From Streptomyces sp. PH10-H1 (GTDB taxonomy: Bacteria; Actinomycetota; Actinomycetes; Streptomycetales; Streptomycetaceae), in assembly GCF_030063355.1 (NCBI RefSeq), contig NZ_JASISZ010000029.1, positions 1-64,000 on the forward strand: a stretch of 64,000 bases of DNA, given 5' to 3'. The notes below the pieces were generated by a model. The model saw only the letters and a list, made by a program, of their open reading frames with translations. It did no database searches and had not been told where the DNA came from. Below are positions 8,974 through 17,283 of this stretch, one piece after another; the first letter of the stretch is position 1, and each line of letters starts with the position of its first letter. The position numbers and the translations under genes were made by a program.

Positions 8974-9747
8974 ATGGCAGAACCACTCCTGGAAGCGCGG
9001 GGAGTGACCAAACACTTCGGCCATGTCCAGGCGCTCCAGGGCGCCGATTTCACCGCCTGGCCCGGCGAAGTCGTCGCCCTCATCGGTGACAACGGCGCCG
9101 GTAAGAGCAGTCTGGTCAAGACCCTGTCCGGCACCATCAGGCCGGACGGCGGGCAGATCCTGGTGGACGGTGCGCCGGTGCGGCTGAGAAGTCCGCTGGA
9201 CGCCCGGCGGTACGGCATCGAGACCGTCTACCAGGACCTCGCGCTCGCTCCTGACCTGGACGCGGCGGCCAACCTCCACCTGGGCCGGGAGCTGTACCGG
9301 GGCGGGCTGCTCGGACGGCTCCATGTGCTCGACCGGGCGGCGATGCGCCGGTCCGCGGTCGCCGCCTTCGCCGAACTCGGCGTCGATCTGCAGGATGTGG
9401 GTGTCCCCGTCGCCTCCCTGTCGGGCGGCCAGCGCCAGTCGGTCGCGGTGGCCAGGGCGGTCGCCTTCGCCAACCGGATCATCTTCATGGACGAACCCAC
9501 CGCCGCACTCGGCGTGGTGCAGCGCGGACGCGTACTCGACACCATCCGGCGCGTCCGGGACCGCGGCATCGCGGTCGTCCTGATCAGCCACAACATGCCC
9601 GAGGTGCTCTCCGTGGCCGACCGCGTCGAAGTGCTGCGGCTGGGCCGCCGGGTGGCCCGCTTCACCGCCGCGCAGACGTCGGTCGAGGAATTGGTCGGCG
9701 CCATGACCGGGGCACTGGACCCTTCGGCGAACGGCGGCGGCTCATGA
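8974..9747 (+). CDS. Sugar ABC transporter ATP-binding protein (single ABC domain)
   Basis: An ABC ATPase of about 257 residues from the ATG at 8974, preceded by TTGGAGG. Walker A is GDNGAGKSS, the signature is LSGGQRQSVAVARA, Walker B is IIFMDEPTAAL and the switch histidine is in LISHNMPE. It belongs to the CUT2 (RbsA-like) monosaccharide importers but has one ABC domain, as in FrcA-type proteins, so it probably acts as a homodimer. Its stop overlaps the permease start (ATGA), making a coupled operon ATPase-permease-binding protein. A frame open further upstream lacks a ribosome site. Regulation by the two LacI-type operators just upstream is likely. Confidence 0.9.
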   Translation: MAEPLLEARGVTKHFGHVQALQGADFTAWPGEVVALIGDNGAGKSSLVKTLSGTIRPDGGQILVDGAPVRLRSPLDARRYGIETVYQDLALAPDLDAAANLHLGRELYRGGLLGRLHVLDRAAMRRSAVAAFAELGVDLQDVGVPVASLSGGQRQSVAVARAVAFANRIIFMDEPTAALGVVQRGRVLDTIRRVRDRGIAVVLISHNMPEVLSVADRVEVLRLGRRVARFTAAQTSVEELVGAMTGALDPSANGGGS

Positions 9748-10871
9748 AGCCGGACATGGCGGGGGCAGGGAAGACGGGGACCGAGGAGACAGCGGCCGGG
9801 AAGACCATGGCCGAGGAGACAGAGGCCGAGGAGACGGTGCGCGTGAACGACGACTCCCCCGCGCGCGACCGGCCGCGGATCGCGCTACCGGAGTGGGCGA
9901 AACGGCTCGCCGCGGTCAACGAGGCCTGGACGTTCGGGGTCCTGGCCATCCTCGTCGCCTTCTTCACCATCGCCGCGCCGGGCACCTTCCTGACCACGTA
10001 CGACATCACCCAGATAGCCACCAACGCCGCGATCTATCTGGTGCTCGGCGTCGGCATGACCTTCGTCATCATCGTGGCCGGCATCGACCTGTCCGTCGGA
10101 TCGGTCCTCGTACTGGCCGCCGTCCTGTCCGGCGAATACACCCTCCACCACGGCGGCGCCGAATCCGGCTGGGGCACCATCGCGGTCAGCGCCCTGATCG
10201 CCCTGGCCACCGGCCTGGTGTGGGGCGGCATCCAGGGACTGCTGGTCGCCAAGGCCAAGGTGCCGCCACTGATCGTCACCCTCGGCGGCTTCGGCGCGGC
10301 ACTGGGCCTCGCCCAGATCATCACCGGCGGCCAGGACCTCACCGGGGCCGTGTCGGGCAAACTGCAGCACAGCATCGGCTTCGGCAAACTCTTCGGCCAG
10401 ATCCCCTGGCTGGTGGTCATCGCCTTCGCCACCACCGTGCTGTTCGGACTGGTACTCGCCTACACCCGGTTCGGCCGCTACACCTACGCGATCGGCTCCA
10501 ACGCGGAAGGCGCGCGCCGGGTCGGCATCGCGGTGGACCGGCATCTCATCCTGGTCTACGCACTGGCCGGCCTCCTGTCAGGGCTCGGCAGCGTGATGTG
10601 GCTGGCCTACTTCGGCACCACCTCCATCGCCGGCCACTCCACCGACAACCTCAAGGTCATCACCGCGGTCGTCCTCGGCGGCGCCAGCCTCTTCGGCGGG
10701 CGCGGTTCGGTGCTCGGCACGGTGATCGGTGTCTTCATCCCGGCGGTCCTCACCACCGGCCTGATCATCATCGGCGTCCAGCAGTACTGGCAGGACGTCG
10801 CCATCGGCGTCGTCCTGGTCCTCGCCGTCTACCTCGACCAGTTCCGCAGGCGCAGCCGCGACCGCGGCTGA
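9744..10871 (+). CDS. Sugar ABC transporter permease (RbsC-like)
   Basis: A 375-residue CUT2 permease. The first ~60 residues are a charged Glu/Thr-rich cytoplasmic tail, then about 8-10 hydrophobic segments follow, with conserved IVAGIDLSVGS and GRYTYAIGSNAEGARRVGI (the EAA-like coupling region) and GGASLFGGRGSVLGT. The start overlaps the ATPase stop. A later in-frame start could remove some of the unusual acidic tail. It forms the membrane channel for the monosaccharide bound by the lipoprotein encoded next. Confidence 0.9.
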   Translation: MKPDMAGAGKTGTEETAAGKTMAEETEAEETVRVNDDSPARDRPRIALPEWAKRLAAVNEAWTFGVLAILVAFFTIAAPGTFLTTYDITQIATNAAIYLVLGVGMTFVIIVAGIDLSVGSVLVLAAVLSGEYTLHHGGAESGWGTIAVSALIALATGLVWGGIQGLLVAKAKVPPLIVTLGGFGAALGLAQIITGGQDLTGAVSGKLQHSIGFGKLFGQIPWLVVIAFATTVLFGLVLAYTRFGRYTYAIGSNAEGARRVGIAVDRHLILVYALAGLLSGLGSVMWLAYFGTTSIAGHSTDNLKVITAVVLGGASLFGGRGSVLGTVIGVFIPAVLTTGLIIIGVQQYWQDVAIGVVLVLAVYLDQFRRRSRDRG

Positions 10872-10953
10872 CGTTCCGGACAGCCCCCCGCGCACCGCAC
10901 CGTTCCGTCATCACGTTCCCCCTGGGCCGAACCCTCACAGAAGGATCTCCGCC

Positions 10954-11940
10954 ATGCACAGAGCCATGAAGATCGCCGGATGCTGCGCCGTGCTGGCCGT
11001 GCTGGCCGGCGCCGCCGGCTGCAGCAGCAGCAGTGACGGGAACGGGTCATCCGGCTCCGGCAAGAAGACCATCGAGCTGATCACCGGCGTCAAGAGCGAC
11101 CCGTTCTACATCACCATGGCGTGCGCCGCGCAGGCGGAGGCCACGAAGGTCGGCGTCAACCTCAAGACCGACGGCTCGGCACAGTGGGACGTCGCCGTGC
11201 AGCGGCCGATCATCGACTCGGTCGCCGCGACCCGTCCGGACGGCCTGCTCATATCCCCGGTGGACAGCACCGCGCTGACGCCGTCGCTCCAGCAGATCCA
11301 GGGCGCGGGCACCAAGGTCGTCCTGGTGGACACCTCGGTCACCGACACCTCGGTCGGCGTCTCCCGGATCTCCTCCGACAACGAGGCCGGCGGCCGCTCG
11401 GCGGCGAAGGCACTCGCCCAGCTGATGGGCGACAAGGGCTCGGCCATCGTGATCAGCGTCAAGCCCGGTGTCTCCACCACCGATGCCCGGATCAAGGGCT
11501 TCACCGAGGAGATGCAGGCCAGCCATCCGGCGATCACCCTGCTCCCCGTGCTGTACGACAACGACCTGCCGGCCACGGCCGCGTCGCAGATCCAGGCGAC
11601 CCTCGCCGCGCACCCCGACCTCGGCGGCGTCTTCGCCGGCAACACCAACACCGCCCAGGGCGTGTCCACCGGGCTGCAGGCCGCGGGCAAGCAGGGCAAG
11701 GTCAAGGTCGCCGCGTTCGACGCCGAACCCGACGAGATCACGGCACTCAAGAACGGCACCCTGGACGTCCTGGTCGCGCAGGATCCGGGCGGTATCGGCA
11801 CCCAGGGCGTCGACCAGGCGCTGGCCGCGATCCAGGGCAAGAAGGCGACCGCACAGATCGGCACTCCGATGGTCGCCATCACGAAGCAGAACATGGCCGA
11901 CCCGAACGTCAGCAAGTACTTCTACAAGTCGGCCTGCTGA
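10954..11940 (+). CDS. Sugar-binding lipoprotein of the ABC importer (RbsB-like)
   Basis: 328 residues with a lipoprotein signal peptide (lipobox LAGAAGC) and a serine-rich linker, followed by a periplasmic-binding-protein type 1 fold (ELITGVKSDPFYITMACAAQ, DGLLISPVDSTAL, GVFAGNTNTAQGV, AAFDAEPDEI). This fold binds pentoses or hexoses. The gene follows the permease by 82 bp with AGAAGGA upstream of the ATG, and ends directly before a strong hairpin. The ligand is not readable from sequence; the GH92 neighbour suggests mannose or a mannoside product. Confidence 0.9.
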   Translation: MHRAMKIAGCCAVLAVLAGAAGCSSSSDGNGSSGSGKKTIELITGVKSDPFYITMACAAQAEATKVGVNLKTDGSAQWDVAVQRPIIDSVAATRPDGLLISPVDSTALTPSLQQIQGAGTKVVLVDTSVTDTSVGVSRISSDNEAGGRSAAKALAQLMGDKGSAIVISVKPGVSTTDARIKGFTEEMQASHPAITLLPVLYDNDLPATAASQIQATLAAHPDLGGVFAGNTNTAQGVSTGLQAAGKQGKVKVAAFDAEPDEITALKNGTLDVLVAQDPGGIGTQGVDQALAAIQGKKATAQIGTPMVAITKQNMADPNVSKYFYKSAC

Positions 11941-11999
11941 CCGCCGGAGCCAGGGGCGGGACCAGGCAATTCACCTGGTCCCGCCCCTGGCTCCGGCGG
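11941..11999. terminator. Strong intrinsic-type terminator hairpin
   Basis: A perfect 26-bp stem (11941-11966 with 11974-11999) around a 7-base CAATTCA loop starts immediately after the stop codon of the binding-protein gene. There is no U-run, as is usual in Streptomyces. It separates the transporter operon from the lacI-type gene. Confidence 0.85.
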
Positions 12000-12124
12000 C
12001 GTGGGTGGGTAACGTTGGCGCCCTCGGCGCCCGGACCGCACGCGGGGAGTGCGGGCGGGTCCGCCGGCCATCAACTATGCGTCGGATCCCGTCAACGCAC
12101 CGGATCCCGTCGATGAGGAGCCCC

Positions 12125-13156
12125 GTGAAGCGCCCGACGATGAAGGACGTGGCCCGCGCCGCGGGAGTGAGTCCCATGACGGTCTCCCGCGTCATCTCCG
12201 GCGAATCAGCCGTGTCCCCGGACACCACGGCCCGGGTCGAGCAGGCGGTACGGCGGCTGGGGTACCAGCGCAATGACAACGCCCGAAACCTGCGGCAGAA
12301 GAACCTGGGCACCTCCACCATCGGCCTGGTGGTGGACGACCTGGCGAACCCGTTCTACGCCCTGATGGCACGGTCCGTGGAGGACGAGGCGCACCGGCGC
12401 GGCTATCTGGTCCTGGTCGGCAGCACCAACGACGAGCCGCGCCGGGAGCAGGAAGTCGTCGCGGCGTTCTGCGCGCGGCAGGTCGACGGACTGATCCTCG
12501 TCCCGACCATCGGCAGTCATGGCTTCCTCAAGCAGCCCATGGAGGGCGGCACCCGAGTCGTCTGTGTCGACCGCCCGGCCAAGGGCCTGGCGGTCGACAC
12601 CGTCACCGTGGACAACCGGGCCGGGGCGAACCGGGCGGTCACCCACCTGCTCGACCACGGACACACCCGGATCGCGTATCTCGGCGACCGGTTCGGCATC
12701 TGGACCCAGCGCGAGCGCTACGCCGGCTATCTCGAAGCTCTGGCGGCCCGGGGCGTGCTGGAGGATCCCGAGCTGGTCCGGCACGAGCTGCGCTCCAGGC
12801 CCGACGCGGCCGCGGCGCTGGCGGAACTCCGGGCCCTGCGTCAGCCGCCGACCGCGCTGTTCACCAGCAACGACCTGATCACCATCGGCGTCATGGACGG
12901 CCTCGGCCAGGCCGAGGGCAGCCTGTTCGACCAGATCGCGATCGTCGGCTTCGACGATTTCCCGCTGGCCGAACGGCTGAGCCCGCCGCTCACCGTGGTG
13001 AGCCAGGACCCGGTCGCCCTCGGCGGGACGGCGGCGAACCTGCTGTTCTCCCGGATAGCGGGCGACCGGTCTGCGCCGCGCTCGGTGATCCTGCTGACCC
13101 GCTTCATCATCCGCGGCTCCGGCGAGACATCCGCGGGCCCGGTCAGGACCGACTGA
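12125..13156 (+). CDS. LacI-family transcriptional regulator
   Basis: About 343 residues from a GTG preceded by GAGGAG. The N-terminal LacI helix-turn-helix is clear (TMKDVARAAGVSPMTVSRV with hinge helix around NARNLRQKNLGTST), followed by a periplasmic-binding-like effector domain (TIGLVVDDLANPFYALMA, VDGLILVP, VGFDDFPLA). The protein should repress the divergent GH92 / ABC operons through the two TG..AACGTT..CA sites and release on sugar binding. It is separated from the transporter by the terminator and has its own short promoter region. An alternative ATG at 12113 would add four residues. Confidence 0.92.
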   Translation: MKRPTMKDVARAAGVSPMTVSRVISGESAVSPDTTARVEQAVRRLGYQRNDNARNLRQKNLGTSTIGLVVDDLANPFYALMARSVEDEAHRRGYLVLVGSTNDEPRREQEVVAAFCARQVDGLILVPTIGSHGFLKQPMEGGTRVVCVDRPAKGLAVDTVTVDNRAGANRAVTHLLDHGHTRIAYLGDRFGIWTQRERYAGYLEALAARGVLEDPELVRHELRSRPDAAAALAELRALRQPPTALFTSNDLITIGVMDGLGQAEGSLFDQIAIVGFDDFPLAERLSPPLTVVSQDPVALGGTAANLLFSRIAGDRSAPRSVILLTRFIIRGSGETSAGPVRTD

Positions 13157-13240
13157 CCACGCCCGACCCACCGGACGTCACGCGCGCAGCCGGCGCGCCG
13201 AGCGCCGGCTGGCTGTGCGCGGTTGCCCGCGCGCCGGGCG

Positions 13241-13615
13241 TCAGGTCTCCCTGGTGTAGAAGATGAAGAACGAGGCGGCCAGCGCCGCCCCTCCGAACAC
13301 GATTCCCATGCCCGTGGACTTGAGGATGCTCGCGTGCGACAGGCTGTACAGGAAGCCCAGGGCGCAGCCGGTCAGCGTTCCGTAGGCCGCGGCGCGCAGC
13401 TCGCGCGGCAGGGCGTGCTGCACTCGGCCGAGCAGCATGCACACCGCGGCGACGGCCACGCCCGCGACGACTCCGAGCACCACCTGACCGCCGGTGACCG
13501 CACCGCCCGCCCGCTGCACGAATGCCGCGTAGAAGCCGTAGACCACACCCAGCGTGGCGGGCAGCGTCCACCCGAGTGAGCCATGGTGCCGTGCCGGCAC
13601 CGTTGCGTAGGCCAT
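13241..13615 (-). CDS. Small integral membrane protein
   Basis: 124 residues with four hydrophobic segments (roughly residues 15-35, 43-63, 75-93 and 100-120). The ATG is preceded by GGAAGGGG. No catalytic motif is visible and I do not recognise a named family. It converges on the lacI-type gene and has no operon partners. Confidence 0.65.
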   Translation of the reverse strand: MAYATVPARHHGSLGWTLPATLGVVYGFYAAFVQRAGGAVTGGQVVLGVVAGVAVAAVCMLLGRVQHALPRELRAAAYGTLTGCALGFLYSLSHASILKSTGMGIVFGGAALAASFFIFYTRET

Positions 13616-14093
13616 GACGGAACCCCTTCCGCTGTCTCACTCCAGAGCACACCCGCGCGCCGCGCACGGCAAGTGGATCTACAGAACCGGCCGGACCACG
13701 GTGTTCATCGGACCGCGCTGAGTGACCGCCGGGGAGGGCGGCGCCCACCACCAGGCGTACCGCCCCGCACATCGCCGTCCGGCGTCCGGCTCCCACCGGC
13801 CAACAGGAGTGCGCCGAGGCGCGCAGGCCACCGGGCCGGAGCCGACGCGGACCGGCCGGCCGCCCGCCCGGCGCTGCGCCATTCAGGTCGCCGCGGCCCG
13901 GCGGCATGAGCCGCACGGGCGAGCCGGCCGCCGCAGCGGATTGCCCGCCGCCTGCCCTGGTACCTCTTCAGCGTGCGCTCGCGCTGTCCGCGGCCGCACG
14001 GCGACGCGCCGGTCCACCATCCGCGCCGGTTCCACTCCGGTTCCTGATTCCGCGCCATGAGGACAGCCCGGTGCGGTCGTCAAGGGAGAAAGC
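13616..14093. other. Intergenic region without a recognised gene
   Basis: About 480 bp between the divergent membrane protein and M15 peptidase genes. Open frames here are arginine/proline-rich and lack family features. It should hold both promoters; no clear -35/-10 pair or operator was found by eye. AAGGGAG immediately precedes the M15 peptidase ATG. Confidence 0.4.
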
Positions 14094-14798
14094 ATGCGTC
14101 CCGCTCGCAGCACGGCCCGTCGGTTCGGGATCCTGGCCCTGACCGCCGTGGTGCTCGGCACCTGGTCCCCAGCGGCGGCGTCCGCGCCGCACCCCGGCGG
14201 CTCCGCCGCCTTCACCGCCGATCCACTGGCGCTCAGCGCCACCGTCGAAGCCGTCCCCGCGGCCAAGCTGCTCGACACCTACCGCGCCGGCTGCCCGGTG
14301 GGACCGGACGATCTGCGGCTGATCCGGATGAACTACTGGGGCTTCGACGGAGCGACCCATCCCGGTGAACTGATCGTCCACAAGAACGTCGTCGATCCGG
14401 TGCTGGAAGTCTTCACCAAGGTCTTCGCCGCCCGTTTCCCCATCGCCCGGATGCAGGTGATGGCCGACTTCCACGGCGATGACGAGGCCGCGATGAAAGC
14501 CGACAACACCTCGGCCTTCAACTGCCGCGAGGTCACCGGGGACCCCAGCACGCAATCGCAGCACTCCTACGGCGACGCCATCGACATCAACACCGTCGAG
14601 AATCCCTATGTCGACATCAACGGCCAGGTCCACCCCAGCAGCGCCGCGCCGTTCCTGAACCGCGCGCAGACCGTGCCGGGGATGATCCAGCCCGGCGATG
14701 TCGTCCACAGCGCCATGCGGGCCATCGGCTGGCAGTGGGGCGGCCGCTGGAGCAATCCCGACTACCAGCACTTCTCCCGGAACGGCCGCAGCCTGTGA
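14094..14798 (+). CDS. Secreted M15-family peptidoglycan peptidase
   Basis: 234 residues with a signal peptide (ILALTAVVLGTWSPAAASA). The mature part is an M15 (VanY/D-Ala-D-Ala peptidase-like) domain with zinc ligands in SQHSYGDAIDIN and DYQHFS. Family members cleave cross-bridge or stem-peptide bonds in peptidoglycan. The long N-terminal section contains one cysteine before the catalytic domain and one inside it (TYRAGCPVG, AFNCRE), which may form a disulfide. AAGGGAGAAAGC precedes the ATG. It stands alone between divergent or convergent neighbours. Confidence 0.85.
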   Translation: MRPARSTARRFGILALTAVVLGTWSPAAASAPHPGGSAAFTADPLALSATVEAVPAAKLLDTYRAGCPVGPDDLRLIRMNYWGFDGATHPGELIVHKNVVDPVLEVFTKVFAARFPIARMQVMADFHGDDEAAMKADNTSAFNCREVTGDPSTQSQHSYGDAIDINTVENPYVDINGQVHPSSAAPFLNRAQTVPGMIQPGDVVHSAMRAIGWQWGGRWSNPDYQHFSRNGRSL

Positions 14799-14865
14799 CC
14801 CTGCTCACCGCCGCCGGGTCCACCACAGCCGCGTCCGCCAGCGCCGGGACTGCGATCCGGCCCGG

Positions 14866-15786
14866 TCAACGGACCGGCGCCGGAACGGGCGCGGCCGGTT
14901 CCTCGCCGATGACCTGGACGTCGCTGTCGTACAGCGCCTGACCGCATCCGTCGCACACCAGCAGCGGTACGAAGTCCGCGCCGCAGTCGAGGTGGGTGGA
15001 GACCAGGGCCGGCCCCTCGGGAGCCGGGAACCAGCGCTGCCCCCAGTCGATCAGCGTCATCACGACGGGGAAGAAGGCGCGGCCCTTCGCGGTGAGCCGG
15101 TACGAACCGCGGCCCGGCTCCCCCGCCGAGACCTCCAGTACGCCCAGCGCGCAGAAGGTCCGCAGCCGGTCGGCGACCATCGCCGGCGGGGCCCCGAGCC
15201 GCTGCTGGAACTCGCCGAACCGGTGCGCGCCGAGGAAGGCCGCGCCGAGCAGCGCCACCGACCAGCGGTTGCCGATCAGGGACATCGTCTCGGGGAACAG
15301 ACCCGCACCGCCCTCCGCGCCGGCGGCCCCGCTCGGGCCGAGCCGGCTGCTCACCTCGCGCGGCCGCACCGGCCGCGCGCAGCCGCCGCACACCATGACC
15401 GGCTCCATGTGCCGCCCGCAGCCGCCGTGGCGCATCCAGGGCAGCCGCTCGCTGTGACCGTCGACCCAGCGGTACTCCCATCCCCAGATGGAGACGAGCA
15501 CCGGCCAGATCTCCCGCCCGCGCGGCGTCAGCCGGTACTCGTACCGGACCGGGCGCTGCTGGTACGCGCTGCGCGCCAGCAGCCCCATGTCGGTCAGCCG
15601 GGTGAGCCGGGTGGTCAGCACCGCGTGCGAGATCGGCAGCCGGCCGCGCCAGTCCTGGTACCGGCGGACGCCCTGCAGCGCGTACCGGAGGATGAGCAGG
15701 GTCCACTCGTCGCCCAGCAGGCCGAACGCCACCGCGATCGCGTTCTGGCCGCCGGGCGGCAGCGGGGTCGGTGCGGTGTCGTCCAC
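14866..15786 (-). CDS. Tandem HxlR-type transcriptional regulator
   Basis: 306 residues with two HxlR winged-helix domains in one chain. The first begins LLGDEWTLLILRYAL with LPISHAVLTTRLTRLTDMGLL, the second LIGNRWSVALLGAAF with APPAMVADRLRTF. Between and after them are CxxC pairs (VCGGCARP, VCDGCGQ) that could form zinc sites. HxlR proteins normally dimerise; the fused copy may act as a built-in dimer. GTG start with GGAGGGAG upstream, 15 bp after the carotenoid oxygenase stop, so it is the third gene of the thiolase-oxygenase-regulator operon and may regulate it. Confidence 0.85.
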   Translation of the reverse strand: MDDTAPTPLPPGGQNAIAVAFGLLGDEWTLLILRYALQGVRRYQDWRGRLPISHAVLTTRLTRLTDMGLLARSAYQQRPVRYEYRLTPRGREIWPVLVSIWGWEYRWVDGHSERLPWMRHGGCGRHMEPVMVCGGCARPVRPREVSSRLGPSGAAGAEGGAGLFPETMSLIGNRWSVALLGAAFLGAHRFGEFQQRLGAPPAMVADRLRTFCALGVLEVSAGEPGRGSYRLTAKGRAFFPVVMTLIDWGQRWFPAPEGPALVSTHLDCGADFVPLLVCDGCGQALYDSDVQVIGEEPAAPVPAPVR

Positions 15787-15801
15787 TCGGCTCCCTCCGC
15801 G

Positions 15802-17283
15802 CTACAGGATGGTCTTCCCGCCGTGCCACCCCGGCAGCGAGGAGCCGGCCGCCCACGTCGAGTGGGTGCCGCTGGAGATCCGTTCCGGCAGCCGCACCCG
15901 GGCGATGGGACCGTCGGTGAGGCGCGCGGCGTCGAAGACGAGGCACTCGGAACGATCGGCGTTCATGTCGGTCGTCAGCGTAACAAGGTAGCCGTCGTCC
16001 TCGCCGGTCGCGCCGGATCGCGGCGCCATCGCCGTCTCGCTGCCGTACACACCGTCGGGGAGGGCGTACCGCTCCTCGCGCCCGGTGTGCAGATCGTGCT
16101 TCACGATGCCGTCGAAGAGGAACCAGCCGGGGCGCTGGGTGGCGGCGTACGTATAGCGGTACGGGCGCCCGCCGAGGTTCGGGTTGATCATCCCGAACTC
16201 GGTGAACCGTTCGCTGAGCCGCTCCTCCTTCACCTGCCCGGTCACCAGGTTGAGCCGCCAGCGGTGCAGCCGGGTCTGCATCCGTTCCAGCGCCAGGAAG
16301 CGGAACATGCGCTGGTAGACGCCCTCGCCGCGGGGGTCGGCCGGCTCGGGGCAGCCCTGGTGGAAGCCGTCGATGACGATCTCGTCGCCGTCCTCGTAGG
16401 CGTTGGCGAAGTGCAGCACGTACGTGGGGTCGGCCTCGAACCAGCGGACCTCGGTGCCGTACCGGGGGACGACCCCGAAGCGGCTCGGCAGGTCGGGATG
16501 GAAGCGGGAGGCGTACTTGCCCTGGGCGATCAGGGCGGGGTCCCAGAAGAGCGGGAAGTCGTTGAGGATCGCGTAGTTCTCGGTGAACGCCATGTCGTGC
16601 GGCAGCCGCGGGCCGGGCAGCGGAACGTCCGTGAGGTGCTTGAGGCGGTTGTCGGGACCGACCACTCCGTAGCGGAGATAGGGGGCCTCGGTGGCGTAGC
16701 TGAAGAAGAGCAGTTCGCCCGTCCGGTCATCGACCTTGGTGTGCGCGGAGACTCCCCAGTCGGGCGACCAGGGCGATTTGCCGATGGTCTCCAGGGTGAG
16801 CGGGTCCAGCCGGTAGAGGTCCCCGCACTGCCAGAAGCTGCTCAGCGCCTGCCCTGCGTGGACCACGATGTCGGTGCTCGACGCGTCTTTCATACGGGTG
16901 CGCGCTCCCCAGCCGTCCGCGCGCAACGACAGCGCGGGCCGCTCGGCGATGCCCGCCCAGAGGGCCTTCCCCGCCTCCTGCTCGGCGGTGAAGCCGTCGG
17001 TGCGCACGAAACGGTTGCGGTAGAAGGCCTTTCCGTCCCGGAAGCCCACCACATGGATCATGCCGTCGCCGTCGAAGGGGTGGTACAGCGAGATCGCGGG
17101 GTGCACGGGGTTCTCGGTGTTACGCAGGTAGACGCCTTCGAGGTCGGCCGGGATCTCACCGGTCACCTCCAGATCCTCCGCCCGCCACTCGGTGGTCTGC
17201 GGCCGCCAGGGGCCGGTGCGGTACGGGTGGTCGTCGTCCTCCGGCAGAGTCGACAGGGCGCGCCCGACGATCTCAACGTCCAT
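15802..17283 (-). CDS. Carotenoid oxygenase family protein (apocarotenoid or stilbene cleaving)
   Basis: 493 residues, a typical length for the RPE65/carotenoid cleavage dioxygenase family. Four candidate iron-ligand histidines of the seven-bladed propeller are visible: SAHTKVD, LPHDMAF, YVLHFANAYEDGDE and GTHSTW. These enzymes use non-haem Fe(II) and O2 to split a C=C bond in carotenoids, apocarotenoids or lignostilbenes. The start overlaps the end of the thiolase gene by 11 bp, so they are co-translated. With the acyl-CoA ligase and thiolase nearby, the cleaved product may be activated to a CoA ester and shortened. The exact substrate cannot be read from sequence. Confidence 0.88.
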   Translation of the reverse strand: MDVEIVGRALSTLPEDDDHPYRTGPWRPQTTEWRAEDLEVTGEIPADLEGVYLRNTENPVHPAISLYHPFDGDGMIHVVGFRDGKAFYRNRFVRTDGFTAEQEAGKALWAGIAERPALSLRADGWGARTRMKDASSTDIVVHAGQALSSFWQCGDLYRLDPLTLETIGKSPWSPDWGVSAHTKVDDRTGELLFFSYATEAPYLRYGVVGPDNRLKHLTDVPLPGPRLPHDMAFTENYAILNDFPLFWDPALIAQGKYASRFHPDLPSRFGVVPRYGTEVRWFEADPTYVLHFANAYEDGDEIVIDGFHQGCPEPADPRGEGVYQRMFRFLALERMQTRLHRWRLNLVTGQVKEERLSERFTEFGMINPNLGGRPYRYTYAATQRPGWFLFDGIVKHDLHTGREERYALPDGVYGSETAMAPRSGATGEDDGYLVTLTTDMNADRSECLVFDAARLTDGPIARVRLPERISSGTHSTWAAGSSLPGWHGGKTIL

